64,000 nucleotides of DNA from Ferrimonas sp048263965 (GCF_048263965.1 NZ_JBLXDO010000003.1:124001-188000); one strand, 5' to 3'; counted from the stretch's first letter, positions 38,270-47,410 are shown. The notes: a model not told the origin generated them from the sequence alone. Program-made: numbers and translations.

Positions 38270-39787
38270 ATGATCTACCAGAAGCCCGGCACCCCAGGCG
38301 CCCTGTTCAGCTTTAAATCCCGCTATCAGAACTTCATCGGCGGCCAGTGGGTTGAACCGGTGCAGGGAAACTACTTTCCCAACACCACTCCGGTGGACGG
38401 CTCCACCATTTGCGAAATTCCCCGCTCCAGCGCCGAGGACATCGAGCTGGCCCTGGATGCAGCCCACAAAGCCCAACCCATCTGGGGCAACACCGCCGCC
38501 GCGGAGCGGGCCAACCTGCTACTGAAAATTGCCGATCGCATCGAGGCCAACAGCGAAGCCCTGGCCCTGGTGGAGACCTGGGACAACGGTAAACCGATCC
38601 GTGAGACCCTGGCGGCAGACCTGCCCCTGTGCGTGGACCACTTCCGCTACTTCGCCGGCGCACTGCGCGCCCAGGAGGGCAGCATCGGCCAACTGGATGC
38701 CAACACCAACGCCTATCACTTCCACGAACCCATCGGTGTGGTGGGGCAGATCATCCCCTGGAACTTCCCGCTGCTGATGGCCGCCTGGAAGCTGGCTCCT
38801 GCCCTGGCCGCCGGCTGCTGCGTGGTGCTCAAACCTGCAGAGCAAACCCCGGCCAGCATCCTGGTGCTGATGGAAACCATCGGCGATCTGCTGCCTGAAG
38901 GGGTGGTCAATGTGGTGAACGGCTTTGGCGAAGAGGCGGGGCAGGCCCTGGCCAGCTCCAAGCGCATCCGCAAATTGGCCTTCACCGGATCCACCCAGGT
39001 CGGCCGCCATATCATGCATCAGGGGTCAGATAACCTGATTCCCGTGACGCTGGAGCTGGGGGGCAAATCCCCCAACATCTATTTCGAGGACGTCATGGAG
39101 CAGGATGACGCCTTTATCGACAAGTGCGTCGAGGGACTGTTGCTGGGCTTCTTCAACCAGGGTGAGGTATGCACCTGCCCATCCAGGGCACTGGTGCAGG
39201 AATCGATCTACGACCGCTTCATTGAGCGGGTGCTGGAGCGGGCCAGAGCGATAAAGCAGGGCAATCCCCTGGACACCGATACCCAGGTGGGTGCCCAGGC
39301 GTCTCAGGAGCAGTTTGATAAGATCATGAGCTACATGAAAGTGGCTCGTGAAGAGGGTGCCGAGTTTCTGCTGGGCGGGGATGCCTTTACCCCGGCCGAC
39401 GGCAGCGGCGGCTTCTATGTCCAGCCCACCCTGCTCAAGGGCACCAACGATATGAGGGTGTTCCAGGAGGAGATCTTCGGCCCCACCCTGGGGATCACCA
39501 CCTTCAAGGATGAGGCGGAGGCGATCGCCATCGCCAACGACACCGACTACGGACTGGGTGCAGGCGTGTGGACCATGGATCAGAACCGGGCCATGCGCCT
39601 GGGGCGGGCCATCGAGGCCGGCAGAATCTGGGTCAACTGCTATCACCTCTACCCGGCCCATGCCACCTTCGGTGGCTACAAGCAGTCCGGCATAGGACGG
39701 GAAACCCATAAGATGGCGCTGTCCAACTATCAGCAGACCAAGAACCTGCTGGTGAGCTACGACCCCAACCCACTGGGCTTCTTCTAG
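38270..39787 (+). CDS. NAD-dependent aldehyde dehydrogenase (ExaC/AldB-like)
   Basis: Oxidises short-chain aldehydes such as acetaldehyde to acids. The 505-residue protein has the class signature VGQIIPWNFPLLMAAWKLAP, the NAD-binding GSTQVGR, the catalytic Glu in TLELGGKSPNIY and a catalytic Cys in the FFNQGEVCTCPSRALVQ segment. The double Cys there is typical of the ExaC/AldB group. The start ATG 38270 has GAAGGAGA upstream; a GTG 30 bp earlier is less likely. Monocistronic. Confidence 0.88.
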   Translation: MIYQKPGTPGALFSFKSRYQNFIGGQWVEPVQGNYFPNTTPVDGSTICEIPRSSAEDIELALDAAHKAQPIWGNTAAAERANLLLKIADRIEANSEALALVETWDNGKPIRETLAADLPLCVDHFRYFAGALRAQEGSIGQLDANTNAYHFHEPIGVVGQIIPWNFPLLMAAWKLAPALAAGCCVVLKPAEQTPASILVLMETIGDLLPEGVVNVVNGFGEEAGQALASSKRIRKLAFTGSTQVGRHIMHQGSDNLIPVTLELGGKSPNIYFEDVMEQDDAFIDKCVEGLLLGFFNQGEVCTCPSRALVQESIYDRFIERVLERARAIKQGNPLDTDTQVGAQASQEQFDKIMSYMKVAREEGAEFLLGGDAFTPADGSGGFYVQPTLLKGTNDMRVFQEEIFGPTLGITTFKDEAEAIAIANDTDYGLGAGVWTMDQNRAMRLGRAIEAGRIWVNCYHLYPAHATFGGYKQSGIGRETHKMALSNYQQTKNLLVSYDPNPLGFF

Positions 39788-39797
39788 CCCCATAAAC

Positions 39798-39823
39798 AAA
39801 CGGCCTCAATTGAGGCCGTTTTT
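39798..39823. terminator. Bidirectional terminator between aldehyde dehydrogenase and lipoprotein genes
   Basis: A continuous palindrome, AACGGCCTCA / TGAGGCCGTT, flanked by A on the left and T on the right. Confidence 0.85.
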
Positions 39824-39855
39824 ACTTCACCCGGAAGTGCCGGGCATCACTGCGC

Positions 39856-41976
39856 TTAAGGGGTTACAGTGATCGAGTCAGAGGCATATTTACCGTCGGG
39901 CAGCTCCACCTCGACGAAAAGAGTACCGCCCTCATCGCCCGAAGTTACTGCAATGCTATAACGGCCGGCACCGCAAGTGCTGCGATTATCTTCGCGAGTC
40001 ACACCATCCTCATCGATATGATAGATAGGCACATTTATGCTGCCCTGGACAAAGCTACTCTGGCCCACTGTGGTCACATCACCATCAACCACAAATTTCA
40101 CTGTGGTTCCATATGGCACTGGATTCCATGAGCCGTTCAACGCTTCATCCACCACACAAGCCAGTGCCATACCATCGACAGGACTATCGGCCTCCCAACG
40201 CTTGTCAGTGGCATCGTTCCAGCAATCAAACCATCTCAGTTCGTCATCGTCTTCATCGACGGCATCGTAGTGACAGAAGTACGCCAACGGATCGGCCCCG
40301 GACATCACGATAGTGCCCGATCGATTAAGATCCACCAGTTCCCGGCTGCAGTCACCGCTGGTCAACGGCGCGCCCTGGCACAGCAAGCCGTTGTACTGAC
40401 CATCACCACCATCCCATTGGCCATTACCGTTTCGATCGATAAACTGCTCTCCATCATCATATTGGCCGTTGTCGTTGGCATCGATGTAAACTTCATGCTC
40501 ATCGCCACCGTCCCATTCGCCCAGGTCATAGAAGCCATTACCATTGGCATCGGTAAAGGACTCCTCCCCCTCGACCCATGCAACAACTGTCGACCTGCCA
40601 TCCTCGGGGCGTGGTCCCTGAGACACCCAGTTTACTGAGCAGTGACCATCGGTAGTGAGGCAGTTGGCTTCTATCAAGCCCCCTTCGGTAATGAATGAGA
40701 TGGCCGTGCCATCGGGTACCGGATTATTGAAGTGGTCCCCCGCTGACGCGGTAATCCTCACCTGCACGCCGTTGTAGAACCACGCCTGGGGATTGTGCTC
40801 GGAGAAGCTGATATCAAAGCTGTTCTTATCCGGCAGGCCAGTACCCACTCTCAGTTCCTGAGAGACCGCCACAATCAGGGGATCACTGTCCACCACCTCG
40901 GCCTTCACCCGGAAGGGACCAGGCAGGTTCTTGGAGGTCACTGCCACCGACACCATTCCCTGGTTGTCACTCCTGGCCAAATCGGTGGTCATGGTGAAAC
41001 GCTCCTCACCACTGGCCGGGGAGAGGGCCACATCCACTCCCTGCTTGGGCTGACCATTCTCATCCAGGACCTGGAACAGCAAGGTGGTGGTACGAACACC
41101 GCCAGTGCCCTCCAGTTGCAGGTAGTTTGGAGTCGCCGAGACAAACTGAATGCTGGCAATGGGCACCGACGCCAGGGGAATGGTCAGGCTGTCGGTGGCG
41201 GTGCTGCCGCCCAGGGCCAGGGTTGCGGTCACCTGGTCCTGCTGTTCACAGCCAGTCGAACGATAGGTGGCCACCGCCTCGCCCCCCTGGGATAGGACCT
41301 GTTCATCGATCTCCGCTTTGCCGCTCAGGGCACAGGTGGAGGAGAAACTGACCGATAACGGCTCCATGTAAGACTGACCGTTCACGGTCAACGACGCCGT
41401 TACCGCCATGGTGGAGCCGTCGGAGAGCACCTGGCCATCCGCCAGGCTGGTGGAGAGAGTCAGACCCACCTGAATGGCATTGATCTGGGCATACATCTGG
41501 CTGGTGGCATCCGCATAGCTGGCACTGATGGCCACCACCCCTTCATCGTCATCGGCCTGGATGCGAAGCAGGGCACTGCCATCTTCACCGGTCAACACCC
41601 GGCCATCTGCGGGAATCAAGCTGCCCTTATCGCTGAAAACGTTAACCAGTTCACCGGAAGAGTCCGAACCATCCCGCCGAGCGTGCACTCGCAACACGGC
41701 CGCTTTCTGAGCATCGAAACTGGTGCTCTGGGTACAGGAGTCGAGGGAATTAACAGAGGGATCGGGACAATCCCACATGCTCATCTCAAGAGTATGGGCG
41801 GCGGCTGTGCTGTCGCCACTTCCAGTCCCCCCGTCGTCGCCGCCTCCTGGGCGCCAGGTCTCAGGCCGCTGTGTGGGATCTTGCTGATCCAGGCTTCCAT
41901 CACCTCCACCACAGCCCGCCATCACTCCTAAAGCGCAAAAAAGAACAAGAAATTCCCTTATTCCTGCAAGTCTCAT
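39856..41976 (-). CDS. Large surface lipoprotein with Ig-like domains and a calcium-motif segment
   Basis: A 706-residue predicted lipoprotein. The signal peptide ends in a lipobox VMAGC near residue 21, followed by a Gly/Asp/Thr-rich linker. Residues ~50-460 look like successive Ig-like beta-sandwich domains of the Big_1 (invasin/intimin) type, with recurring alternating beta patterns and GxxV.V turns. Residues ~473-530 contain three EF-hand or dockerin-like loops (DANGNGFYDLGEW, DANDNGQYDDGEQ, DRNGNGQWDGGD). The C-terminal part has scattered cysteines. Adhesion or envelope scaffolding is an inference. ATG 41976 is chosen over a TTG four codons upstream. Confidence 0.75.
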   Translation of the reverse strand: MRLAGIREFLVLFCALGVMAGCGGGDGSLDQQDPTQRPETWRPGGGDDGGTGSGDSTAAAHTLEMSMWDCPDPSVNSLDSCTQSTSFDAQKAAVLRVHARRDGSDSSGELVNVFSDKGSLIPADGRVLTGEDGSALLRIQADDDEGVVAISASYADATSQMYAQINAIQVGLTLSTSLADGQVLSDGSTMAVTASLTVNGQSYMEPLSVSFSSTCALSGKAEIDEQVLSQGGEAVATYRSTGCEQQDQVTATLALGGSTATDSLTIPLASVPIASIQFVSATPNYLQLEGTGGVRTTTLLFQVLDENGQPKQGVDVALSPASGEERFTMTTDLARSDNQGMVSVAVTSKNLPGPFRVKAEVVDSDPLIVAVSQELRVGTGLPDKNSFDISFSEHNPQAWFYNGVQVRITASAGDHFNNPVPDGTAISFITEGGLIEANCLTTDGHCSVNWVSQGPRPEDGRSTVVAWVEGEESFTDANGNGFYDLGEWDGGDEHEVYIDANDNGQYDDGEQFIDRNGNGQWDGGDGQYNGLLCQGAPLTSGDCSRELVDLNRSGTIVMSGADPLAYFCHYDAVDEDDDELRWFDCWNDATDKRWEADSPVDGMALACVVDEALNGSWNPVPYGTTVKFVVDGDVTTVGQSSFVQGSINVPIYHIDEDGVTREDNRSTCGAGRYSIAVTSGDEGGTLFVEVELPDGKYASDSITVTP

Positions 41977-42296
41977 TAGATTCACCAACCCTGTGCATTA
42001 ATGGTGCTCTTTCTATAGTCCAGGGTTTAGAAATTATCAAACTCCAGTCAATTCAGTATCTTGAGCTTGACAGGCTTTTGCCTCAAATTGCGCAACCTCT
42101 AAATTAAAGTACTCATTTCTTGGGTTTGAGGAAAATGTCCAACTTAGAAGCCAAAAATTGAACATCAACCTGCTCCAGCTCCCCTCTTCCAGGCAATCAG
42201 AACTTAACTTCAAAGAGCCAGCATTGCATATCAGGGTCGCACAGTCGGCTGAGGGGGGAATAATCATCGCACTGACCCGCTTGAAAGGGCCAAACA
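41977..42296. other. AT-rich intergenic region upstream of the lipoprotein gene
   Basis: About 320 bp without a supportable gene. It is clearly more AT-rich than the flanks and presumably holds the lipoprotein promoter. I see no convincing -35/-10 pair, repeat or structured RNA. Confidence 0.5.
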
Positions 42297-42325
42297 CAAA
42301 AAAGGAACGTCCCAAAAACGTTCCC
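42297..42325 (-). terminator. syd terminator
   Basis: GGAACGT / ACGTTCC stem (42304-42310 with 42318-42324) around CCCAAAA; on the minus strand it runs into a T-rich tract. Confidence 0.8.
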
Positions 42326-42359
42326 CGTCATGAAGTTCCATTAAACCAGCCTACAGGGA

Positions 42360-42980
42360 CTAACTGCGGCCGGTCAGATGCCCAAGCATGGTTTTCACCC
42401 TGGCCCAGAAACCGGGTCGCTGCGGTTCCTCCGGCATGGGTTCCGGCAGCACCACCCTGGGGGCGAGGCTGTCAAACAGCGCCTCCAAAGAATCCGCCAC
42501 CCGGGTTTGTGGCTCCTTGCCGGGCAACTCCAACCAGACGGAGCCGTCGCTGTTATCCAGCACCAGCATCAGGTCCGAATCCGCCATCACACCAATGAAC
42601 CAGGTGGGCGGCTGCTTCAGCTTCTGTTTCATCAGGGCATGGCCAATCAGATTCTCCTGCAAAAACTCGAAATCCTCATCATTCCAAGGCTGCAGCAGTT
42701 CGCCGGCGCCAAAGGGAGCATCGAAGCCGGGATTGCCCGCAAAGAAATGGCCGTAGAAGTCGGCCAGAGCGGGATGCAGCTCCAGCTCCAGGGCCTGGGC
42801 CAGGTTGGCAAAATCCGCCGCATCATGGGCTGCAGGCTGCCAGAGCTGACCCAGCTCATGCTCACCGGCACTGGCGGGGCCGGATTCGCTACGATCGGTC
42901 ACAGGCAGATGGCCATGGGTCTGGGTCCAGGCAGAGGCATGACGGTCAAAAAACTGACCAAGAGGCGAGCTGTGGTTCAT
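42360..42980 (-). CDS. syd: SecY-interacting protein Syd
   Basis: A 206-residue cytoplasmic protein that associates with SecY at the inner membrane and is thought to check translocon integrity. Family features are the aromatic and acidic core LHPALADFYGHFFAGNPGFDAPF, WNDEDFEFLQENLIGHALMKQKLKQPP and a C-terminal VWLELPGKEPQTRVADSLEAL. It is slightly longer than E. coli Syd (181) because of a proline-rich C-terminal extension. It is divergent from queF, as in E. coli. Confidence 0.93.
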   Translation of the reverse strand: MNHSSPLGQFFDRHASAWTQTHGHLPVTDRSESGPASAGEHELGQLWQPAAHDAADFANLAQALELELHPALADFYGHFFAGNPGFDAPFGAGELLQPWNDEDFEFLQENLIGHALMKQKLKQPPTWFIGVMADSDLMLVLDNSDGSVWLELPGKEPQTRVADSLEALFDSLAPRVVLPEPMPEEPQRPGFWARVKTMLGHLTGRS

Positions 42981-43037
42981 GGGGTTGGCATCTCTGGGTT
43001 AGAATAGCGGGATATTGTGCCACGTTTCGGAATCACT

Positions 43038-43892
43038 ATGACAGATCACCACGATCCCTATCAGGGCGCCGAAGCCCTCAAGGGGCTGACTCTGGGCCAT
43101 CAGACCCAGTACCAGGACCACTACGCGCCCGAACTGCTTCAGGGCGTGCCGCGCCAGCTGAACCGGGATGCCATCGGCCTGGGCGAGACGCTGCCCTTCG
43201 ACGGTGCCGATGTCTGGACCGGCTTCGAACTCTCCTGGCTGAATGCCAAGGGCAAACCCATGGTGGCCATCGCCCACTTCGCCCTGCCGGTCACCTCACA
43301 GAACCTGGTGGAGTCCAAGTCCTTCAAGCTGTACCTGAACAGCTTCAACCAGACCAAATTCGACAGTGTCGAGGCGGTACAGCAGGCCCTGGCCAAGGAC
43401 CTGTCCGAATGCGCCCAGGGCGAAGTGAGCGTTCGCATACTGCTGCCATCGGAGTTTGAAGCAGAGCAGGTCGCCGAGTTTGAGGGTGAGCTGATCGATG
43501 AGCTGGATATTGCCATCGATGACTACGAGTTCAATCCGGACTATCTGGAAGGCGCCGCCATCGGCGAACCGGTGGAGGAGACCCTACGCTCCAACCTGCT
43601 CAAATCCAACTGCCTGATCACCTCTCAGCCCGACTGGGGCAGCGTGCTGATCCGCTACCAGGGACGCGCCATCGACCGGGAAAAGCTGCTGCGCTACCTC
43701 ATCAGCTTCCGTCGCCACAACGAGTTCCACGAACAGTGTGTGGAGCGGATCTTCATGGATCTCAAACGTTACTGCGGCTGTGAAAAGCTGACCGTCTACG
43801 CGCGCTACACCCGCCGCGGTGGCCTGGACATCAACCCCTACCGCAGCGACTTCGAGCCGGTGCCTGCCAATGTCCGCCTGGCAAGACAGTAG
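43038..43892 (+). CDS. queF: NADPH-dependent 7-cyano-7-deazaguanine reductase
   Basis: Reduces preQ0 to preQ1 in queuosine synthesis for tRNA. The 284-residue enzyme is of the long two-module type. The active-site Cys lies in LLKSNCLITSQPDWG at about residue 190, and the substrate-binding Glu/His lie in FHEQCVERIF and neighbouring residues. The start ATG 43038 gives family length. The syd-queF divergent pair is conserved. Confidence 0.95.
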   Translation: MTDHHDPYQGAEALKGLTLGHQTQYQDHYAPELLQGVPRQLNRDAIGLGETLPFDGADVWTGFELSWLNAKGKPMVAIAHFALPVTSQNLVESKSFKLYLNSFNQTKFDSVEAVQQALAKDLSECAQGEVSVRILLPSEFEAEQVAEFEGELIDELDIAIDDYEFNPDYLEGAAIGEPVEETLRSNLLKSNCLITSQPDWGSVLIRYQGRAIDREKLLRYLISFRRHNEFHEQCVERIFMDLKRYCGCEKLTVYARYTRRGGLDINPYRSDFEPVPANVRLARQ

Positions 43893-43990
43893 TAACCACA
43901 CAAAATTAGCGGCTACTTTATAATCAAAATTTGCATCCGGAGGCGGCCATTTGTAGAATGCCCGCCGCCTTGAGGAGCTTTAGGAACACC

Positions 43991-45364
43991 ATGTTTAAGC
44001 CAGAACTGCTGTCCCCAGCCGGGACTTTGAAAAATATGCGCTACGCCTTCGCCTACGGTGCCGATGCGGTCTACGCCGGTCAGCCCCGTTACAGCCTGCG
44101 TGTGCGCAACAATGACTTCAATCTGGACAACCTGGCTACGGGCATCGAAGAGGCCCACCAGCTGGGCAAGAAGCTGTATGTGGTGTCCAACATCGCTCCT
44201 CATAACTCCAAGCTGAAAACCTACCTGCGCGACATCGAGCCGGTAATCCAGATGAAGCCGGACGCCTTGATCATGTCCGATCCCGGCCTGATCATGATGG
44301 TGAAAGATGCCTTCCCTGAGCAGAGCATCCACCTGTCGGTACAGGCCAACGCCATCAACTGGGCCAGCGTCAAATTCTGGGAACGCCAGGGCATCGACCG
44401 GGTCATCCTCTCCCGGGAGCTCTCCCTGGATGAGATTGAAGAGATCCGCCAGCAGTGTCCCGACATGGAGCTGGAGGTGTTCGTTCACGGCGCCCTGTGC
44501 ATGGCCTACTCCGGCCGCTGCCTGCTCTCCGGCTACATCAATAAGCGGGATCCCAACCAGGGCACCTGCACCAACGCCTGCCGTTGGAACTACAACGTCC
44601 ACGAAGCCAAGGAGAACGAGTCCGGCGACGTGGTGGCGGTCAACCCTGCCGACAGCGGCGTGCAGATGGTAGAGCCCACCCTGGGCCAGGGCCCCACCAG
44701 CGATCAGGTGGTGCTACTGCAGGAAGCCAACCGTCCCGGCGAGTACATGCCCGCCTTCGAGGATGAGCATGGCACCTACATCATGAACTCCAAGGATCTG
44801 CGCGCCATCCAGCACGTGGAGCGCCTGGCCAAGATGGGGGTACACTCCCTGAAGATCGAGGGCCGGACCAAAAGCTTCTACTACGTGGCCCGCACCGCCC
44901 AGCTCTATCGCAAGGCCATCGACGATGCCGCCGCCGGCCGCCCCTTCGACCCCAACCTGATGCTCTCCCTGGAGTCCCTGGCCCACCGCGGCTACACCGA
45001 GGGCTTCCTGCGTCGTCACACCCACGATGAGTACCAGAACTACGACTATGGCTACTCAGTTTCCGAGAAGCAGCAGTTTGTGGGCGAGCTGACCGGCGAG
45101 CGCAACGCTCAGGGCCTGGCAGAGGTACTGGTGAAAAACCGCTTCGAAGCGGGCAACAGCGTTGAACTGATGACCCCAGCGGGCAACCTCAACTTCAACC
45201 TGGAGCACATCGAGAACCGCAAGGGAGAGAAGATGGAGATTGCCCCGGGCAATGGCCATACCGTCTATCTGCCCCTGCCCGAAAAGCTGGATCTGAGCCA
45301 CGCCATCCTGATGCGCAATCTGGATGAAGGGCAGACCACCCGCAACCCGGTCAAGCCGGCCTAA
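43991..45364 (+). CDS. trhP: tRNA uridine 5-hydroxylation protein, U32 peptidase family (TrhP/YegQ)
   Basis: Required for 5-hydroxyuridine at wobble position 34, using prephenate as the likely oxygen source. The 457-residue protein begins MFKPELLSPAGTLKNMRYAFAYGADAVYAG. Its Cys set sits in HGALCMAYSGRCLLSGY and GTCTNACRWNY (residues ~166-200), the Fe-S-binding core of U32 proteins. A C-terminal beta domain ends near KLDLSHAILM. The ATG 43991 is preferred over an in-frame ATG or GTG at 43931. It is one of three U32 proteins in 5 kb. Confidence 0.92.
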   Translation: MFKPELLSPAGTLKNMRYAFAYGADAVYAGQPRYSLRVRNNDFNLDNLATGIEEAHQLGKKLYVVSNIAPHNSKLKTYLRDIEPVIQMKPDALIMSDPGLIMMVKDAFPEQSIHLSVQANAINWASVKFWERQGIDRVILSRELSLDEIEEIRQQCPDMELEVFVHGALCMAYSGRCLLSGYINKRDPNQGTCTNACRWNYNVHEAKENESGDVVAVNPADSGVQMVEPTLGQGPTSDQVVLLQEANRPGEYMPAFEDEHGTYIMNSKDLRAIQHVERLAKMGVHSLKIEGRTKSFYYVARTAQLYRKAIDDAAAGRPFDPNLMLSLESLAHRGYTEGFLRRHTHDEYQNYDYGYSVSEKQQFVGELTGERNAQGLAEVLVKNRFEAGNSVELMTPAGNLNFNLEHIENRKGEKMEIAPGNGHTVYLPLPEKLDLSHAILMRNLDEGQTTRNPVKPA

Positions 45365-45381
45365 CCGGTTGTCGCACAACG

Positions 45382-45407
45382 AAAAGGCGCCTCAGGGCGC
45401 CTTTTTT
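45382..45407 (+). terminator. trhP terminator
   Basis: GGCGCC / GGCGCC stem with a TCAG loop, A4 before and T6 after. Confidence 0.85.
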
Positions 45408-45606
45408 CGCTTCTGAATCACTGCATCAAAGATCAGACAGGTCGCACTGCACCGAGGAGCCGGGCGGCATGATCATCGGGACGGGGGCTGACGCTGGATT
45501 CAGACAAACACCATGGCCTGAACTCACCGCAAAGCGGCACGCTTTTGTTGCCCGGCTAAACTTATGGTAAAGTCGCCGCCCTTAGCGATAACTGACCGAC
45601 GTAGAC

Positions 45607-45858
45607 ATGGCCCTAATCATTCTCGACAGCTGCATCAACTGCGACATGTGCGAACCTGAGTGTCCCAACCAGGCGATCACCATGGGTGAGGAGATCTACG
45701 AGATCGATCCTGACCGCTGCACCGAGTGCGTCGGCCACTACGACAAACCCACCTGTGTCAGTGTCTGCCCCATCGACTGCATCGATCCGGATCCCAAGCA
45801 TCCGGAAGATGACGCCACTCTGATGGCTAAATACCTGATCCTGACAGGAAAGGCATAG
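45607..45858 (+). CDS. yfhL: YfhL-type 2[4Fe-4S] ferredoxin
   Basis: An 83-residue soluble electron carrier. Two cysteine clusters are visible: CINCDMCEPECP near residues 9-20 and CTECVGHYDKPTCVSVCP near 38-55. The extended spacing in the second is the Alvin/YfhL-type signature. It lies between trhP and ubiTUV, whose products are Fe-S proteins, so it may supply them electrons (inference). Its last 32 bp overlap the 3' end of the convergent ubiT. Confidence 0.9.
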   Translation: MALIILDSCINCDMCEPECPNQAITMGEEIYEIDPDRCTECVGHYDKPTCVSVCPIDCIDPDPKHPEDDATLMAKYLILTGKA

Positions 45859-46267
45859 TCTTAAGCTTAGCCAGGGCGGCCATTAGCGGCTCAGGCACCG
45901 CAGGCAGCAGGCTCACCCGCCCCAGCAGGGCCTTAAGCTCCATCGCCAGTTCGGTATCACCGCACATCTCCAGCTCCCGCTGGAAGAACAGCCCATCGGC
46001 GTCTCCCTCACCACAGGCCAGGATGGCAAAGGCTTTCAGGCTGCCCTGAAGCTGCGCCGGTTCATCGCCCCTGGCCCACTCAACCTGCCACTGCCCCTGC
46101 TCCAATCCCAAAGCCAGAGCCCAGGGCGCACCATTGAGTGCGATGGCGATGCGCCGTCCCTCAAGGAAGGTCAGCTCTCCCTGGCGAACCAGCTCACCAA
46201 AACGATGAGTCAGCAGGGGCGTCAGGGCCAGAGCAATGGGCGTAACCGGGGGTTTAGGCAGATTCAT
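45827..46267 (-). CDS. ubiT: Ubiquinone biosynthesis accessory factor UbiT (SCP2 domain)
   Basis: Lipid-binding SCP2-domain protein of the oxygen-independent ubiquinone pathway. The 146-residue protein has the SCP2-like core GELTFLEGRRIAIAL, then FAILACGEGDADGLFFQRELEMCGDTELAMELKALL in which FFQRxLxxxGDTEL is a UbiT hallmark. The start is taken as ATG 46267; a GTG at 46288 is possible and neither has a strong ribosome site. It is divergent from ubiUV and shares the regulatory gap. Confidence 0.88.
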   Translation of the reverse strand: MNLPKPPVTPIALALTPLLTHRFGELVRQGELTFLEGRRIAIALNGAPWALALGLEQGQWQVEWARGDEPAQLQGSLKAFAILACGEGDADGLFFQRELEMCGDTELAMELKALLGRVSLLPAVPEPLMAALAKLKTMPFLSGSGI

Positions 46268-46330
46268 AACGGTCTGAAATCCATTCACAGATCAAAAAAC
46301 ACATTGTAATCAGGGCATTCATCACAATCA

Positions 46331-46371
46331 GTGTTCAGGATCAAAGTCTGCCTTGTTGGTTTGGGTAGAGT
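46331..46371 (+). promoter_or_regulatory. Putative FNR-activated promoter of ubiUV
   Basis: GTGTT-CAGG-ATCAA at 46331-46344 matches the FNR box TTGAT-N4-ATCAA at 8 of 10 positions with a perfect right half. TAGAGT at 46366-46371 could be the -10, giving a start near 46378 and placing the FNR site close to -41, the class II position. FNR control of ubiUV is known in E. coli; the site here is an inference. Confidence 0.45.
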
Positions 46372-46406
46372 GACACAACGCAACACTGGAACCTGGAACA
46401 AGGACA

Positions 46407-47402
46407 ATGGAACTGCTTGCTCCTGTGGCCAACCTGGCCGCCTTGGACAACGCCCTGGATGCGGGCGCCGACGCCGTCTATGTCGGACTAAAGAACGACA
46501 CCAATGCCCGTCGCTTTGCCGGCATCAACTTTACCCCAGAGGAGTTGCAGGAGGCGGCCCGCCGTTGTCAGAGCCGGGAAAAAGCCCTGATGGTGGCCAT
46601 CAACACCTTCCCTCAGCCCGGTCAGGAGTCCCGCTGGCAGGACGCGGTCGCCGTCGCCGCCGAAGCCGGTGTGCAGGCGCTGATCATGGCCGACCCCGGC
46701 CTGCTCGCCTTCGCCCAGAAGCACTACCCGGACGTCGAGCGTCACCTGTCGGTGCAGGCCAGTGCCGCCAACCTGCCCACCCTGAAACTGTTTCATCAGG
46801 AGTTTGGCATCACCCGGGCGGTGCTGCCCAGGGTGCTGGACATCGATACCGTAGAAGCGATCTGTGCCCAGAGTCCGGTGGAGATCGAGGTGTTCGCCGG
46901 CGGCAGCCTGTGCGTCATGGCCGAGGGGCGCTGCCAGCTCTCCCACTATGTCAGCGGTCACTCCCCCAACTCAGGCGGCGCCTGCTCTCCGGGCAGCCTG
47001 GTCAGTTGGGAGGAGCACCAGGGCGAGCGCCACGTTCGGCTGGACGGTCACCTGCTGGACAAGGTGCAACCCGGGGAGGCCGGTGGCTACCCGACGGTTT
47101 GCAAGGGCCAGTACCTGGTGGAGGGCAAACCCCTCTACCCCATCTCCCGCCCCTGCTCCCTCTCCACCCTACCGCTGCTGGCGCGCTTTGGCCGAGCCGG
47201 GGTAGCCGCCCTGAAACTGGAAGGGCGACAACGCAGCCCCTACTACACCCGTCAGGTCACCCGGTTGTGGCGCGAAGCCATCGACCGCTGGCTGGCGGAT
47301 CCCGAGCATTACCGAAGCGAGCCAGGATGGCACCTGCAGCTCAAACCCCTGGCGGAAGGCGGCCTGGTGACCGCCGGCGCCTATCTGAGCAGCTGGCATT
47401 AG
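46407..47402 (+). CDS. ubiU: O2-independent ubiquinone hydroxylation protein UbiU (U32 peptidase family)
   Basis: With UbiV it hydroxylates the ubiquinone ring in the absence of oxygen, probably with prephenate as oxygen donor. The 331-residue protein begins MELLAPVANLAALDNALDAGADAVYVGL. Fe-S ligands are the cysteines in GGSLCVMAEGRCQLSHY, GGACSPG and the ISRPCSLSTL segment. It starts ahead of ubiV with an 8-bp gap, forming the operon ubiUV. Confidence 0.93.
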   Translation: MELLAPVANLAALDNALDAGADAVYVGLKNDTNARRFAGINFTPEELQEAARRCQSREKALMVAINTFPQPGQESRWQDAVAVAAEAGVQALIMADPGLLAFAQKHYPDVERHLSVQASAANLPTLKLFHQEFGITRAVLPRVLDIDTVEAICAQSPVEIEVFAGGSLCVMAEGRCQLSHYVSGHSPNSGGACSPGSLVSWEEHQGERHVRLDGHLLDKVQPGEAGGYPTVCKGQYLVEGKPLYPISRPCSLSTLPLLARFGRAGVAALKLEGRQRSPYYTRQVTRLWREAIDRWLADPEHYRSEPGWHLQLKPLAEGGLVTAGAYLSSWH

Positions 47403-47410
47403 GAGGCCCC

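Noticed and set aside
42037..42315. 92-codon minus-strand frame upstream of the lipoprotein gene
   Set aside because: Begins inside the syd terminator, has no ribosome site and no recognisable composition.
46331..47410. Long plus-strand frame joining a 360-codon stretch to UbiV as a fusion
   Set aside because: The upstream part reads ubiU out of frame (Arg/Gly/Pro-rich); ubiV has its own AGGAGG and ATG at 47411.
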